From Acinetobacter seifertii (GTDB taxonomy: Bacteria > Pseudomonadota > Gammaproteobacteria > Pseudomonadales > Moraxellaceae): 64,000 nt of DNA. Below are positions 35,634 through 45,465 of the stretch, piece after piece. The translations under genes and the position numbers were made by a program. The stretch is from NCBI RefSeq assembly GCF_000368065.1, contig NZ_KB851200.1, positions 1,047,204 to 1,111,203 of the forward strand, given 5' to 3'. Position 1 is the stretch's first letter; each line of letters opens with the position of its first letter. The notes beneath the pieces were generated by a model. It saw only the letters and a list, made by a program, of their open reading frames with translations, was not told the DNA's origin and did no database searches.

Positions 35634-36977
35634 ATGTCTCAAAACTCTATAGACGTACAAAGTTTCATTGATGAAATACCGCTATCGTCTTTGCAAAAAT
35701 TAATCATGTGGTTGTGTTTTTTGATTGTTGCGATTGATGGTTTTGATACCGCAGCAGTTGGGTTTATTGCACCTGCTTTAAAGGCAGAATGGGGGTTGCA
35801 AGCAACCGATTTGGCGCCTTTATTTGGCGCTGGCTTATTTGGACTGATGGCTGGTGCACTTATTTTCGGACCTTTATCCGATAAATTAGGCCGTAAACCG
35901 ATTTTGATTGGGTCGGTCATTATGTTTGGAATTGCCAGTGTTTTTGCCTCTTTTTCAGCAGATTTACAAACACTGATTATTTGGAGATTTCTCACTGGTT
36001 TGGGTCTAGGAGGGGCTTTACCCAATGCAATTACTTTAACCTCTGAATATGCGCCTACATCTCGTCGCTCTAATTTAGTGACCATGATGTTCTGTGGCTT
36101 TACGGTGGGTTCCGCTCTTGGTGGTATTTTTTCGGCTCAGCTACTTCCTCATATTGGCTGGCACGGTATTTTGCTCATTGGGGGAGTATTACCTTTAGCA
36201 ACAGTACCTTTCTTATATTTTTTATTACCTGAATCTATTCGATTTTTAGTGCTTAAAAAGAAGGGTACCGAAAAAATTGAAAAGATTATTCATCGTATCG
36301 CACCGCATTTAAATAGCACACCGACTTTGGTTCCAACAGTCAATGAAGTCGAAAAATCAAGTTTGAAAGATTTGTTTAATAAAGGCTTTGCTTTGGGCAC
36401 TTTTTTGATTTGGTTTACCTTTTTTATGAGCCTTCTCATTATTTATATGATTTCAAGTTGGATGCCTACTTTATTGACCAATGAAGGCTTTAATTTATCC
36501 AACGCGTCATGGCTGACTTCAATTTTCCAAATAGGTGGAACCATTGGTGCGATTGTCTTAGGCCTGCTAATGGATAAGATGGATGCAACTAAAATTTTAA
36601 GTACGGCTTATGTTTTTGGTGGTTTTTTCCTGATTTGTTTAGGGTTTGGAATTGAACAGGCAAATACGGCTTTATTGATGTTTGCCATGTTTGGGGTAGG
36701 TGCAGGAATTAGTGGTTCGCAAGTGGGAGCAAATGCTTTTGCATCTAGTTTTTATCCAACACATTGTCGTGCAACAGGGGTAAGTTGGGCCAATGCAGTA
36801 GGGCGCTCAGGGTCGATTGTGGGATCAATTATGGGCGGCTGGTTAATGTCATTAAATCTCTCCAGTTTTGAAATTTTAAGTATTTTAGCGATACCTGCAT
36901 TTTGTGCCGCTGTTTCGTTGTTACTCATTAAACGTTTAAAGAAAAATCAGTCCCAAGTTTTAGTCGCATCGAACTGA
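35634..36977 (+). CDS. MFS aromatic-acid:H+ symporter (AAHS family)
   Basis: This twelve-segment major-facilitator permease (447 residues from ATG 35634, preceded by AAAGGAG) has the AAHS signature VAIDGFDTAAVGFIAPAL in helix 1, whose Asp and Phe-Asp pair is needed in BenK/PcaK-type carriers. The MFS loop motif GPLSDKLGRKP lies between helices 2 and 3. It probably imports 3-hydroxybenzoate or gentisate across the inner membrane for this operon, like MhbT. An earlier in-frame start is possible but lacks a ribosome-binding site. Confidence 0.88.
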   Translation: MSQNSIDVQSFIDEIPLSSLQKLIMWLCFLIVAIDGFDTAAVGFIAPALKAEWGLQATDLAPLFGAGLFGLMAGALIFGPLSDKLGRKPILIGSVIMFGIASVFASFSADLQTLIIWRFLTGLGLGGALPNAITLTSEYAPTSRRSNLVTMMFCGFTVGSALGGIFSAQLLPHIGWHGILLIGGVLPLATVPFLYFLLPESIRFLVLKKKGTEKIEKIIHRIAPHLNSTPTLVPTVNEVEKSSLKDLFNKGFALGTFLIWFTFFMSLLIIYMISSWMPTLLTNEGFNLSNASWLTSIFQIGGTIGAIVLGLLMDKMDATKILSTAYVFGGFFLICLGFGIEQANTALLMFAMFGVGAGISGSQVGANAFASSFYPTHCRATGVSWANAVGRSGSIVGSIMGGWLMSLNLSSFEILSILAIPAFCAAVSLLLIKRLKKNQSQVLVASN

Positions 36978-37055
36978 GATAAGACGATTCCACCGGACAA
37001 ATATATGTCTGCGCCAAAGGATGGCGCAGACAATAGTTAAAGGATGATTTGTTTC

Positions 37056-38312
37056 ATGAAATATTTAAAAACACCATATTTAAAGTTTTCTACTCTTTTA
37101 TTTATCTGTAGTGGTCATTCATTGTTGTGGGCAGCACATACCACTCAACAAGGCGAAGATGAATGGAAATTTACGCTAAAGAATGCCTATATTAATCGTA
37201 ATTTTGATAATGATGCACTCAAAGATACGGGTAGCTGGTCTCAGGCAGCATCATTATTTTATAAGTCGAAAATGCATGACACTCCACTGCAAATTGCAGA
37301 CAAACCGATTACGATTGGTGCCGATGCTTCTGTTCAATATGCCGTTCGCTTGAGTTCAGATAAACATGTTGCGGACACGGTTTTGCCTTTTAATAAAGAA
37401 ACACAGTCACAAGCATCCGACTTTTTAAAATACGGCGCAACTTTAAAACTGGGCTACGACAAAACTCTATTAAGCGTAGGCGAACTCTGGCTAGATTTAC
37501 CTGTAACGGCTGTCGATGCTAGCCGACAATTACTTGCTTCTTATTGGGGAACCAATCTTAAGTCGCAACTTTCAGATCAGCTTTATGCAGAAATTGGCCG
37601 AGTGGAAAAAGTGTCACCACGCAATGAAGAAGACTTTAAAAAGTTTTCTTTCACGGCAAATGGAATGACTAAAGAATCTGATGGTTTGAATTACATTGAC
37701 CTGCGCTATCAATTTACGCCGTCACTCAAGGGTGAATATTACTTTGGTAATTTAGAAGATCTCTACAACAAACACTATGCAGGACTTGAGCATAACTGGA
37801 AACAACCTAACTTTGCGCTTACTTCTAAATTTAAATACTTCAATGCCAAAAATGACGGCAATACTTTTGATATCGATGCGCAAAACATTGGAGTACTAGA
37901 AACACTCAAAGTAAAAAATCATACCTTTGGCTTGGGTTACCAACAAATTATTGGTGAATCGGCATACCCATTACCGGATGGTTTCTTACCAGAGACCTAT
38001 TTCATTAACTGGAATGCCACTGGCTTCTTTAAAAAAGATGAAAAGTCTTACCATGTCATGTATGGCTACGACTTTAAAGATTACGTGCCGGGCTTAAATG
38101 TGATGGTGAAATATGTTTACGGAAATGATTTTAAAGCAGCCAATGGTGAGAAAAATCATGAAACTGAGTCGAATGTGATTTTAAACTATACATTTCAACA
38201 ACCGCTCTTAAAAGGTTTTGCTCTGCAATATATTCGTATTGACTACAACGTAAAAAATGGTAATGACTTTGGTGAAGACCGCTTGTTTGTAAACTATACC
38301 AAAAAGTTTTAA
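37056..38312 (+). CDS. OprD-family outer-membrane porin
   Basis: A signal peptide (KFSTLLFICSGHSLLWAAHT, cleavage near WAA) is followed by a ~395-residue barrel with a typical OprD-like beginning, FTLKNAYINRNFDND, and C-terminal phenylalanine (NYTKKF). OprD-type porins admit specific small carboxylates, and this one follows an aromatic-acid symporter, so uptake of hydroxybenzoates through the outer membrane is inferred. ATG 37056 is preferred; ATG 37044 directly abuts the AAAGG element. A strong terminator follows. Confidence 0.82.
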   Translation: MKYLKTPYLKFSTLLFICSGHSLLWAAHTTQQGEDEWKFTLKNAYINRNFDNDALKDTGSWSQAASLFYKSKMHDTPLQIADKPITIGADASVQYAVRLSSDKHVADTVLPFNKETQSQASDFLKYGATLKLGYDKTLLSVGELWLDLPVTAVDASRQLLASYWGTNLKSQLSDQLYAEIGRVEKVSPRNEEDFKKFSFTANGMTKESDGLNYIDLRYQFTPSLKGEYYFGNLEDLYNKHYAGLEHNWKQPNFALTSKFKYFNAKNDGNTFDIDAQNIGVLETLKVKNHTFGLGYQQIIGESAYPLPDGFLPETYFINWNATGFFKKDEKSYHVMYGYDFKDYVPGLNVMVKYVYGNDFKAANGEKNHETESNVILNYTFQQPLLKGFALQYIRIDYNVKNGNDFGEDRLFVNYTKKF

Positions 38313-38334
38313 AGACTTTTTAAAGTTCATCATT

Positions 38335-38363
38335 AAAAAAGAGACCGTAAATGGTCTCTTTTT
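38335..38363. terminator. Bidirectional terminator
   Basis: A 12/11-bp stem (AAAAAAGAGACC / GGTCTCTTTTT) with a 6-nt loop lies between convergent genes. Confidence 0.9.
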
Positions 38364-38389
38364 CTCTCATATTTTGAAATCTAGACTAT

Positions 38390-39475
38390 CTATTTATTTA
38401 TATCTATTGATACTAAAACCGATAAACCAGGACGTAATAATTTAACATCTTTTTGATTTTCAATAAGCTTGATGCGTAAAGGTAAACGCTGAACAATCTT
38501 GGTAAAGTTACCTGTCGCATTGGTCGCAGAGATCGGAGAGAAAAATGCGCCAGTAGATGGAGAGAAGCTGTCTACTACACCTTTTAATTCAACATTGTAA
38601 GCGTCAACATAGACAGTGACAGGCTGACCGATTTTAATTTGTTTTAGCTCAATTTCACGGAAGTTTGCTTCTACATAAACTTGGTCTAAAGGCACAACCA
38701 CCATGAGTGGATTACCAGCGCTGACAAAGTTACCTACGTTAGCTGACTTTTGACCAATCATGCCATCAATAGGTGCTCGAACTTCTGTATAACTCAAATT
38801 CAACTTTGCTTTATCAAGTGCCGCTTGTGCTTGTTTTAAAACCGCTTGTTTGGCTTGAACCTGAATTTTATATTGGTTGAGCTGATACTGTGCATCGGTA
38901 ACTTTTTCTTTACTGCTGTCTAAGTCAGCATATTGCTCAGTCAATGTAGTTTTTGACTGTTGTGTAATTAATCTAGACTCAGCACCAAGTGCCTGTAGTT
39001 GCTCATAACGCGCTGTATTATCTTTAGTGAGTTTAATTCCAGCTTCTACTTTTCTAAGCTGAGCCTCTGTTTCTCGAATAACAGTCGGTTGTCTTTCTAC
39101 TGCTAGCTTTGCTTCATTTAAATCAGCTTCAGCTTTAGCATAATTAGATTCTGCTTCAGCTAAAGCAGCTTCATAATCTCTTGCATCAATCCGTGCCAAA
39201 AGCTGGCCTTTTTTTACGGTCTGATGATCTTTAATATAAATTTCTTCGATATTTCCAGAGACTTTAGGGGCAATTGTTGAGTACTCTACATCTACACGTG
39301 CATCGTCTGTTTCAATAGTCGAAGATGGTAAAAATATAAGTTTTAAAACCCATAAAATAGAGGCTAAAACAATAATGAACGCAATAACCATAACCCAATG
39401 CTTTTTGAGATATTGCACCTTTGTTAATTTGGCTGACTCGGTCGCAGAGTGATCTTGGGCTTCTAGAGTACTCAT
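38390..39475 (-). CDS. HlyD/EmrA-type membrane-fusion protein
   Basis: This 361-residue periplasmic adaptor has one N-terminal membrane anchor (HWVMVIAFIIVLASILWVL), a lipoyl half (VSGNIEEIYIKDHQTVKKGQLLARID), a long alpha-hairpin coiled coil (residues ~95-210) and the second lipoyl half (YTEVRAPIDGMIGQ) before the beta-barrel. It pairs with the upstream MFS pump, whose stop overlaps its start by 4 bp. The pair should export hydrophobic or aromatic compounds through an outer-membrane channel. The divergent TetR is the likely regulator. Confidence 0.88.
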   Translation of the reverse strand: MSTLEAQDHSATESAKLTKVQYLKKHWVMVIAFIIVLASILWVLKLIFLPSSTIETDDARVDVEYSTIAPKVSGNIEEIYIKDHQTVKKGQLLARIDARDYEAALAEAESNYAKAEADLNEAKLAVERQPTVIRETEAQLRKVEAGIKLTKDNTARYEQLQALGAESRLITQQSKTTLTEQYADLDSSKEKVTDAQYQLNQYKIQVQAKQAVLKQAQAALDKAKLNLSYTEVRAPIDGMIGQKSANVGNFVSAGNPLMVVVPLDQVYVEANFREIELKQIKIGQPVTVYVDAYNVELKGVVDSFSPSTGAFFSPISATNATGNFTKIVQRLPLRIKLIENQKDVKLLRPGLSVLVSIDINK

Positions 39476-41049
39476 AAAGATTTTCCTGAGTTATGACTAT
39501 TCATTAACTTAATGAGAGCAATGCGTGGTGGATAAGTTCTAACGGGTAAAATCAGCATAACGATAAATAAAATTGCAGTAAGGCCAGCTAAAATTAGATA
39601 TTGATCGCTAATCACTAAAACAGATTGTTGCGCTTGAATCGCAGAATTTAGAGCAGATAAACCGCCTGAAACACGATCTGCACCATTTGCGGTAAGCACA
39701 GGCGGAGTAAGTGGATTAATGACAGGGCCTTGAATATTTTGGAAAACATGTTGTGCGGTATTTTCAATCAACCGTGTTGAATGGTATTCACCGCGGACAC
39801 GATTGACCCAATCCAATATGCACACACCCAGTACACCGCTAATTGCACGCGGCGTGTTAATCATTGGTGATGCATAAATTGCCATGGTTGGATGAACACT
39901 GTTTGTACCCATCATTAAGAGTGAGAGCACGACACAAGTTTGGCCCAAACATGAGATGGCATGCCAAAAGTAAAATTGGTCTTGATTCCAAGTGGTATCG
40001 AGTTGGCTTGCACCTAGGCAACCAGCAATGACCAGAAGCAAACCAAAGCCATGTACATAACGGCTGTCGACCCAAGCTTGATTTAAAAACTTAATAACAA
40101 TTGGAATATAAATAAATTGTAAGGCCGCAATTTGTAAACCAATCCACATGGTTTGAGTTGGTTTATAACCATGTACAGCGCTTAAGTAATTGAGTGGTAA
40201 AGTGCTTGTTGACATGCCAATAACCACAAAACAAAACAGGGCAATAACGGCATAGGCAAAATTTCGTATTTCGAGCATTTGCGGTTTAATTAATGGCGTT
40301 GGGTAGCGCCATTCATGTATTAAAAATAAAGGTAGGGTAATGGAACTGATTAAAGCCAAAACACTAATCAATTTAGAATGGAACCAGTCCAAGTGATTGC
40401 CATGTAAAAGCATGGTACTTAAGCTTGCTAAGCTAATAATCGCTAAAATCGCACCTGTCCAATCGTAAGTTTTTATTTTTGAATAATTTGATGGATCTTG
40501 GGGAATACCAAAATAAACTAGCGCAGCGCTTAGTGCACAAAAAGGAATGGTTTGGAAAAATATCATTTTCCAACCAATCACATCTAAATAAAACGCAGAG
40601 AGTGCAGCACTTAAGTTGGGAAAGAAAGTTGCTGTTAGCGCATAGCAGGCCAAACCCCATAAACGGATTTCTGGCCCTAGAAATCTAAGTGCACATGCCA
40701 TGAGTAAAGGAATGGTTAAACCATTGGCAAGCCCTTGCAAGCCACGTAATAAATAAAATATTTCAATGTTGGGACTAAAAGGAATTAAAACGCTAGAGAT
40801 GAGACAAAGACCTATGGCAAAAAGAAGGACTCTACGCATGGAAAAAATAACGGCCCAACTGGTAGAGAGAATCATGCCAATAATCATGGCACTGGCATAA
40901 ATACTGCTGACCCAATAACCAGAGTCGACACTAATACCCATTGCACCGCGAATATCGACCAAAGTAATACTGGTAATTCGGTTATTAAACTCGACAGTCA
41001 TTGCTGCAAAAATTGCACCTGCCAAACCGATGAGTGGTCGTATATTCAT
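39472..41049 (-). CDS. DHA2-type MFS efflux pump (EmrB-like)
   Basis: This 525-residue pump has about fourteen hydrophobic segments and the DHA2 helix-4/5 block LRGLQGLANGLTIPLLMACALRF (residues ~90-115). Segments of the usual EmrB loop motifs are divergent, so it belongs to a diverged branch rather than true EmrB. It is co-transcribed and translationally coupled with the adaptor gene and divergent from TetR across an operator-like palindrome. The substrate is unknown; proximity to aromatic-acid and phenol-oxidising genes suggests aromatic toxicants. Confidence 0.82.
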   Translation of the reverse strand: MNIRPLIGLAGAIFAAMTVEFNNRITSITLVDIRGAMGISVDSGYWVSSIYASAMIIGMILSTSWAVIFSMRRVLLFAIGLCLISSVLIPFSPNIEIFYLLRGLQGLANGLTIPLLMACALRFLGPEIRLWGLACYALTATFFPNLSAALSAFYLDVIGWKMIFFQTIPFCALSAALVYFGIPQDPSNYSKIKTYDWTGAILAIISLASLSTMLLHGNHLDWFHSKLISVLALISSITLPLFLIHEWRYPTPLIKPQMLEIRNFAYAVIALFCFVVIGMSTSTLPLNYLSAVHGYKPTQTMWIGLQIAALQFIYIPIVIKFLNQAWVDSRYVHGFGLLLVIAGCLGASQLDTTWNQDQFYFWHAISCLGQTCVVLSLLMMGTNSVHPTMAIYASPMINTPRAISGVLGVCILDWVNRVRGEYHSTRLIENTAQHVFQNIQGPVINPLTPPVLTANGADRVSGGLSALNSAIQAQQSVLVISDQYLILAGLTAILFIVMLILPVRTYPPRIALIKLMNSHNSGKSL

Positions 41050-41107
41050 CTTTTACCTTAAATTTTAAAAATGAACTCGTTGCATAGAGAAGTTATTGAG
41101 CTCAACT

Positions 41108-41121
41108 GTACCGATCGGTAC
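41108..41121. promoter_or_regulatory. TetR operator candidate of the efflux operon
   Basis: A perfect 14-bp palindrome, GTACCGATCGGTAC, lies in the divergent promoter between the pump gene and tetR. Confidence 0.65.
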
Positions 41122-41216
41122 TGTACTATCTTATTAAAATTACGTCAATTCTCGATTTTGAACTTTTCGATGAGTTACACTAATCATGAAATTTCTAAAT
41201 ATATTTGTAGGTTCGT

Positions 41217-41849
41217 ATGTCTGATTGCATTAAAGCCAATGAGAAAGATCAAAAAATTCTGGATGCAGCAACAAAGTTTTTTCTGATCCACGGTTTTAGT
41301 GGCACAACGACAGACATGATTCAAAAAGAAGCTGGTGTTTCAAAAGCCACCATGTATGGTTGTTTTAAAAATAAAGAAGCGATGTTCGCTGCGGTCATTG
41401 AACGTCAATGCACCAACATGCAAAAGCAAATTATTTTAGTTGAAACGCAAGCTAAAAATTTACGTTCAGCTTTAACAGAGATGGGTAAAACTTATCTCTG
41501 CTTTATATTGTCACATTCAGGTTTGGCTTTTTTTAGGGTTTGTATTGCTGAAGCAGTCAGGTTCCCAGAATTATCTGAAAAATTCTTTGAACTTGGACCA
41601 CAAAAACTGGCAAATATTATTGCGGGTTATCTTGAAAAATCGGTCAAACAAGGAGAAATTGAGTTAAGTTCTTCCTCTGAAGCTGCGGCAAATATCTTTT
41701 TATCGCTTTTACGAAGTGATGCTCATTTAAAATGTCTGACCCATCCTGATTATTTAATATCTGAGAGTGAAATTAGTATTTGGGTTGAATATGTAGTCAA
41801 TTTATTTTTAAAGAATATGAATTATCAAGAAAATAAAAGTTCTACATAA
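41217..41849 (+). CDS. TetR/AcrR-family regulator of the efflux pair
   Basis: The 210-residue protein opens with a TetR helix-turn-helix (GFSGTTTDMIQKEAGVSKAT, then MYGCFKNKEAMFAAV) and a C-terminal domain of the AefR-like group. It is divergent from the pump operon with a perfect palindrome between them, the usual layout for local repression relieved by a pump substrate. Target and ligand are inferred from this layout. Confidence 0.85.
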   Translation: MSDCIKANEKDQKILDAATKFFLIHGFSGTTTDMIQKEAGVSKATMYGCFKNKEAMFAAVIERQCTNMQKQIILVETQAKNLRSALTEMGKTYLCFILSHSGLAFFRVCIAEAVRFPELSEKFFELGPQKLANIIAGYLEKSVKQGEIELSSSSEAAANIFLSLLRSDAHLKCLTHPDYLISESEISIWVEYVVNLFLKNMNYQENKSST

Positions 41850-41862
41850 AAGTGATAAAACG

Positions 41863-41886
41863 AAGGCCGCGAGAAGCGGCCTTTTT
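41863..41886. terminator. Convergent terminator
   Basis: An 8-bp GC-rich stem (AAGGCCGC / GCGGCCTT) with a 5-nt loop and T-tract lies between tetR and the multicopper oxidase gene. Confidence 0.9.
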
Positions 41887-41911
41887 AATTCTGTATGAAA
41901 AAGATTTATGG

Positions 41912-43876
41912 TTAATGATGTCCCTGTGAAACACCACCATTACCATCTGGAAGGCTAATGCGAATGTTTTGCATCATGCCTTGATCTTCATGGTCTAGAA
42001 TATGGCAGTGCAATACAAAGTCACCAATGTAGCGTTCGTACTTGGTTCTGACAACGACTTTATAACTGGCTCCTTTTACATTTTTAACCCAAATGGTGTC
42101 TTTCCATGTACCTTTGAGACCGCGGTATTGTGGGTCGGGTGGAGCGGATTTGTCGTAGTCATCAACGGCGTTGATATCACTGACATCTTTTCCACTAGGA
42201 TCTTTAATCTCAACGATCTGAAATGGATTTACATGAATGTGGAATGGATGACTGGCTAATTTAGAGGTGAGTATCCATTCATCGGTTTTGCCCAACTCGA
42301 GCGTACGGTCAATTCGGTCTGGTTTATATGGTTTTCCATCGACCTGAAATTGAGTTGGATTAGCCTTAGTATCAATATTAAATTCTAAAAATTGTTTATT
42401 TGGTGTTGCCGGTAAATCCTGATGAGGAACAAAATGACTGAGCTTTAAATTTTGTTGTAAATCTTGAAGCACAGCAAGACGCATATCTGGTGCAATATTG
42501 CGTGTTGCATTATTACTTAATGCTGTTGTTAAAGACTGAGGTGCTGAAGTGGATTTATTGACTTGAATAATCCCCAGTAAGCGTCTCTCAGAAGATATAC
42601 GGTCCACGTTAGCAGAAGCTGAAGCAGCTTCATCAATCAGACAATAGCGGCCTTCTTGCGGAAATTGTATTAAGGCATCGAAACGGTAACCCGGTTGAAA
42701 AACAGTGACTGTTTTATCCATGACTTGTTTGAAAGTTAAGCCATCGGCTGCAATAAGGTGTTGACTTACAATCGGGCCTGTACAGCTTTCTCTTAATAAT
42801 TGCTTTTCACCCGTTGGTGTTAAATCGAGTTCAGAAGGGATGTTTTGCATTTGACGAACGCTCAGGTTAATACTGTCGCGCACACCAGCATGAACCATTC
42901 GCCAACGTTCGACTTGTCCTGCTACAGCTTGAGTAATGAAAGGTTGAACTTCACCATTAATGCTTGTATATCGTCCTGATTTTCCCCAACCGCCGACACC
43001 AAAGCCCTGATAATCCCTAATTTCACCAATTTGATTATTTGGGCAAATATAATTACCTTTTGAGTCAGTTTGGATTTTGCCGTTAGCATCATAGCAAGCA
43101 TATTGAATTTGCTGAAAAACGAGCGTTCGTTCTTTAAAACCATAGGTGAGTAAATCTAAATCACCTGTTTTATTTGGTGTGGGCTGTCGATATCCACGAA
43201 TAATTAGCGCACCCGCCATACCACTTGCGACTTGAATCGCGGTTGAACCATGTCGATGTGGATGATACCAAAATGTTCCGGCTGGATGATCTGGCGGTAT
43301 ATTGTATTCATACTGGAAGTTAACACCCGGATTAATCGAAACTAAAACGTTATCACTATTTCCTGCAGGGTTAATCCATAACCCATGTGTATGCATATTG
43401 GTACCATCAAAACAATGTGGTTTATTCACATCAAAATGATCGCCAGTACAACTAGGGTCTTTAGGAAGTTTTCTGTGAGTTATTGGATCTATATCAAGCT
43501 GATTATCTAAAGTTGCTCGTACAGTTTCACCAGGAAACACCTCAATGGTTGGAGCAATATAAGGTGTATTGGGCTGTGTATTTGTGCCTTGATAGCTGCG
43601 TAACATGACTTTGTCATAACTGTTTGTTGCTGGGTTCCAGAGTCTATTTATTGTTTTTTTAACCTCCCAAGTAAACAGTGCTTCATTTGAAGACTGCATT
43701 TGCGGAACGGTTGTTGTGGCAGTAGTAGGGCTCGGTACCGCAAGTAAAGCTTGATGATTACGTGCAACAGACATTTCAGGAGGGTCTTCTAATATACGGT
43801 CAGAAGACTCCTCTGCTAAGGCATACCCACTCACTAACGTTAGAGGGGTACATAATATTAAATGAGCTATTTTCAT
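41912..43876 (-). CDS. Secreted multicopper oxidase (laccase/bilirubin-oxidase-like)
   Basis: This 654-residue exported three-cupredoxin oxidase has a signal peptide (cleavage near YALAEES). All four copper-binding blocks are visible: MHTHGLWINP, FWYHPHRHGST, HPFHIHVNPFQIV and the type-1/trinuclear motif LHCHILDHEDQGMM, with Met as axial ligand. Such enzymes oxidise phenols or metal ions with reduction of oxygen to water. It lies 41 bp downstream of a tyrosinase gene on the same strand, so they likely form a two-gene operon of periplasmic copper phenol oxidases. The C-terminus ends GGVSQGHH. Confidence 0.9.
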   Translation of the reverse strand: MKIAHLILCTPLTLVSGYALAEESSDRILEDPPEMSVARNHQALLAVPSPTTATTTVPQMQSSNEALFTWEVKKTINRLWNPATNSYDKVMLRSYQGTNTQPNTPYIAPTIEVFPGETVRATLDNQLDIDPITHRKLPKDPSCTGDHFDVNKPHCFDGTNMHTHGLWINPAGNSDNVLVSINPGVNFQYEYNIPPDHPAGTFWYHPHRHGSTAIQVASGMAGALIIRGYRQPTPNKTGDLDLLTYGFKERTLVFQQIQYACYDANGKIQTDSKGNYICPNNQIGEIRDYQGFGVGGWGKSGRYTSINGEVQPFITQAVAGQVERWRMVHAGVRDSINLSVRQMQNIPSELDLTPTGEKQLLRESCTGPIVSQHLIAADGLTFKQVMDKTVTVFQPGYRFDALIQFPQEGRYCLIDEAASASANVDRISSERRLLGIIQVNKSTSAPQSLTTALSNNATRNIAPDMRLAVLQDLQQNLKLSHFVPHQDLPATPNKQFLEFNIDTKANPTQFQVDGKPYKPDRIDRTLELGKTDEWILTSKLASHPFHIHVNPFQIVEIKDPSGKDVSDINAVDDYDKSAPPDPQYRGLKGTWKDTIWVKNVKGASYKVVVRTKYERYIGDFVLHCHILDHEDQGMMQNIRISLPDGNGGVSQGHH

Positions 43877-43917
43877 AATAAATATAGGCCTGAAAAATCA
43901 GGCCTCTCCCTTAATTA

Positions 43918-45465
43918 TTATTTTGAAGTTTCTAAGCGAACTTGAGATATGCTCAGTCCTTGAGAACTTACCTTTTGCTTCACTGGGTTAAGGGTTAAAT
44001 CGGTAGCAACAAACTGAACCTCTAAGTCTTCAGCAGGTACGCCTAATTGATTAACTTGATCGCTGACTTGATAGACCAATTCACCCATAGCACCATTGCT
44101 CGCATGCCCGCCGTGGCTATGATCTAACACACCGAAATAGTTAATTGTGGCAACATAAATTTTTTGGTCAGGTTTATTTTTAGTAGATAAATAAATCTTA
44201 TAAGTTAGATTTGGATTACCCACCATTTGTACATTATCTAAGATTAAATAAGTTTGTCCTGATGAAAGTGTAGTTTGGGAAAGTTGACTAGCACTTTTTA
44301 AGAACGTTGTGGTTTGAGGCGCTAAAGCTACTTTTTGACTTACACCCATCAGTTGAATGGTTTTATTACTGCTGACTGGTTTATGCGCCTTTTTGAATAG
44401 ATTTACTTTTCCTGCTTGACTACTCATAACTGGTGCTTGAACTTTACATGCATTTTCATTGGTATAACGCACCGGAATTTTACCAGGGGTAAATACATCA
44501 GCAATGGTCATGGTGACTTTATTGCCGTTTTCGTCTGCAAAGGTGTATCGAGTGTTATACCAGCTATCTGGCATACCTAAGTTTTTCTTTGCCCACTCAA
44601 GTGTAATGGGTTGTCCATTGGCTTTTTTATTTAGCCAACATTGCCACAAGCGGTCGATATTGGCATGGTGCATATAAAATACAGGGTCTAAACCTGCAAT
44701 TGGTACAAATCCCATATCTGGCAGCACACAGTTTTTACCTACCGCGCAGTGCATTACACCATGAGGCTGAGACTGTAACTGGTTGGAAAATGATGTGAAG
44801 TCATTCCATTTAAATGCTTGGGCAGCGCTGGCATCGTCTGGATCTATAGCGCTGATATTCTCATTTAAACCTGGTGTACGGAACTGGTCATATAAACTAC
44901 CTGCTTGTTTACCTCGAACCAATTGAGGCAGGGCTAGTCCTTTTCCATTAGCCGCTTTTTCTTGGTAATAGTCCCAATAAGGAAGAGAGTAATCTTGCCC
45001 AACATATTTGCGCACTGTTCGCTCGTAAAAATAAAGCATCATACGGTGCCAAGGTAAGAAGTTTAGATTGCCATGTTGGCATGTACCCCAAACTTCATCG
45101 GTAAAGCCATCTTTTGGAACTGTAGAATTTTGAATATGTTTATAGTAACTATCACACAAGGCTTGACTATTATCTTGTAAGCAACCTGCCATACGGTTTT
45201 TAAGATATGTAGTTTTATCAGTGCCATGTGTACCCGTACCAAAATAGCCGTGAGTATTTGCCCAATAATTAAAACTTGTACGAAACTCCGGAGATAATGG
45301 ATTTGCATTATTATTTGCTCGCATTTTTTCCAGACCTTTTTGCAGTGCGCTTACTTTAGCTGGGTCTTTTGCAAACTCCGTGGCACTCATTCGTAATGAG
45401 TCGGCATGTGTTGCTAAGCTCATGCCACATAAAAGAGTGCCTAATATATAATAATTTCTTTTCAT
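43918..45465 (-). CDS. Secreted tyrosinase (plant-type polyphenol oxidase)
   Basis: After a signal peptide (cleavage near THADS) the 515-residue protein shows both type-3 copper sites. CuA lies in CQHGNLNFLPWHRMMLYFYE. CuB lies in SQPHGVMHCAVG and LDPVFYMHHANIDRLWQCW. This arrangement and the DMGFVPIAGLDPVFY link resemble plant polyphenol oxidases rather than Streptomyces MelC. The last ~170 residues form a beta-rich domain that in plants shields the active site. The enzyme would hydroxylate monophenols or oxidise catechols to quinones in the periplasm. The start is followed by a multicopper oxidase gene 41 bp after its stop. Confidence 0.9.
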   Translation of the reverse strand: MKRNYYILGTLLCGMSLATHADSLRMSATEFAKDPAKVSALQKGLEKMRANNNANPLSPEFRTSFNYWANTHGYFGTGTHGTDKTTYLKNRMAGCLQDNSQALCDSYYKHIQNSTVPKDGFTDEVWGTCQHGNLNFLPWHRMMLYFYERTVRKYVGQDYSLPYWDYYQEKAANGKGLALPQLVRGKQAGSLYDQFRTPGLNENISAIDPDDASAAQAFKWNDFTSFSNQLQSQPHGVMHCAVGKNCVLPDMGFVPIAGLDPVFYMHHANIDRLWQCWLNKKANGQPITLEWAKKNLGMPDSWYNTRYTFADENGNKVTMTIADVFTPGKIPVRYTNENACKVQAPVMSSQAGKVNLFKKAHKPVSSNKTIQLMGVSQKVALAPQTTTFLKSASQLSQTTLSSGQTYLILDNVQMVGNPNLTYKIYLSTKNKPDQKIYVATINYFGVLDHSHGGHASNGAMGELVYQVSDQVNQLGVPAEDLEVQFVATDLTLNPVKQKVSSQGLSISQVRLETSK

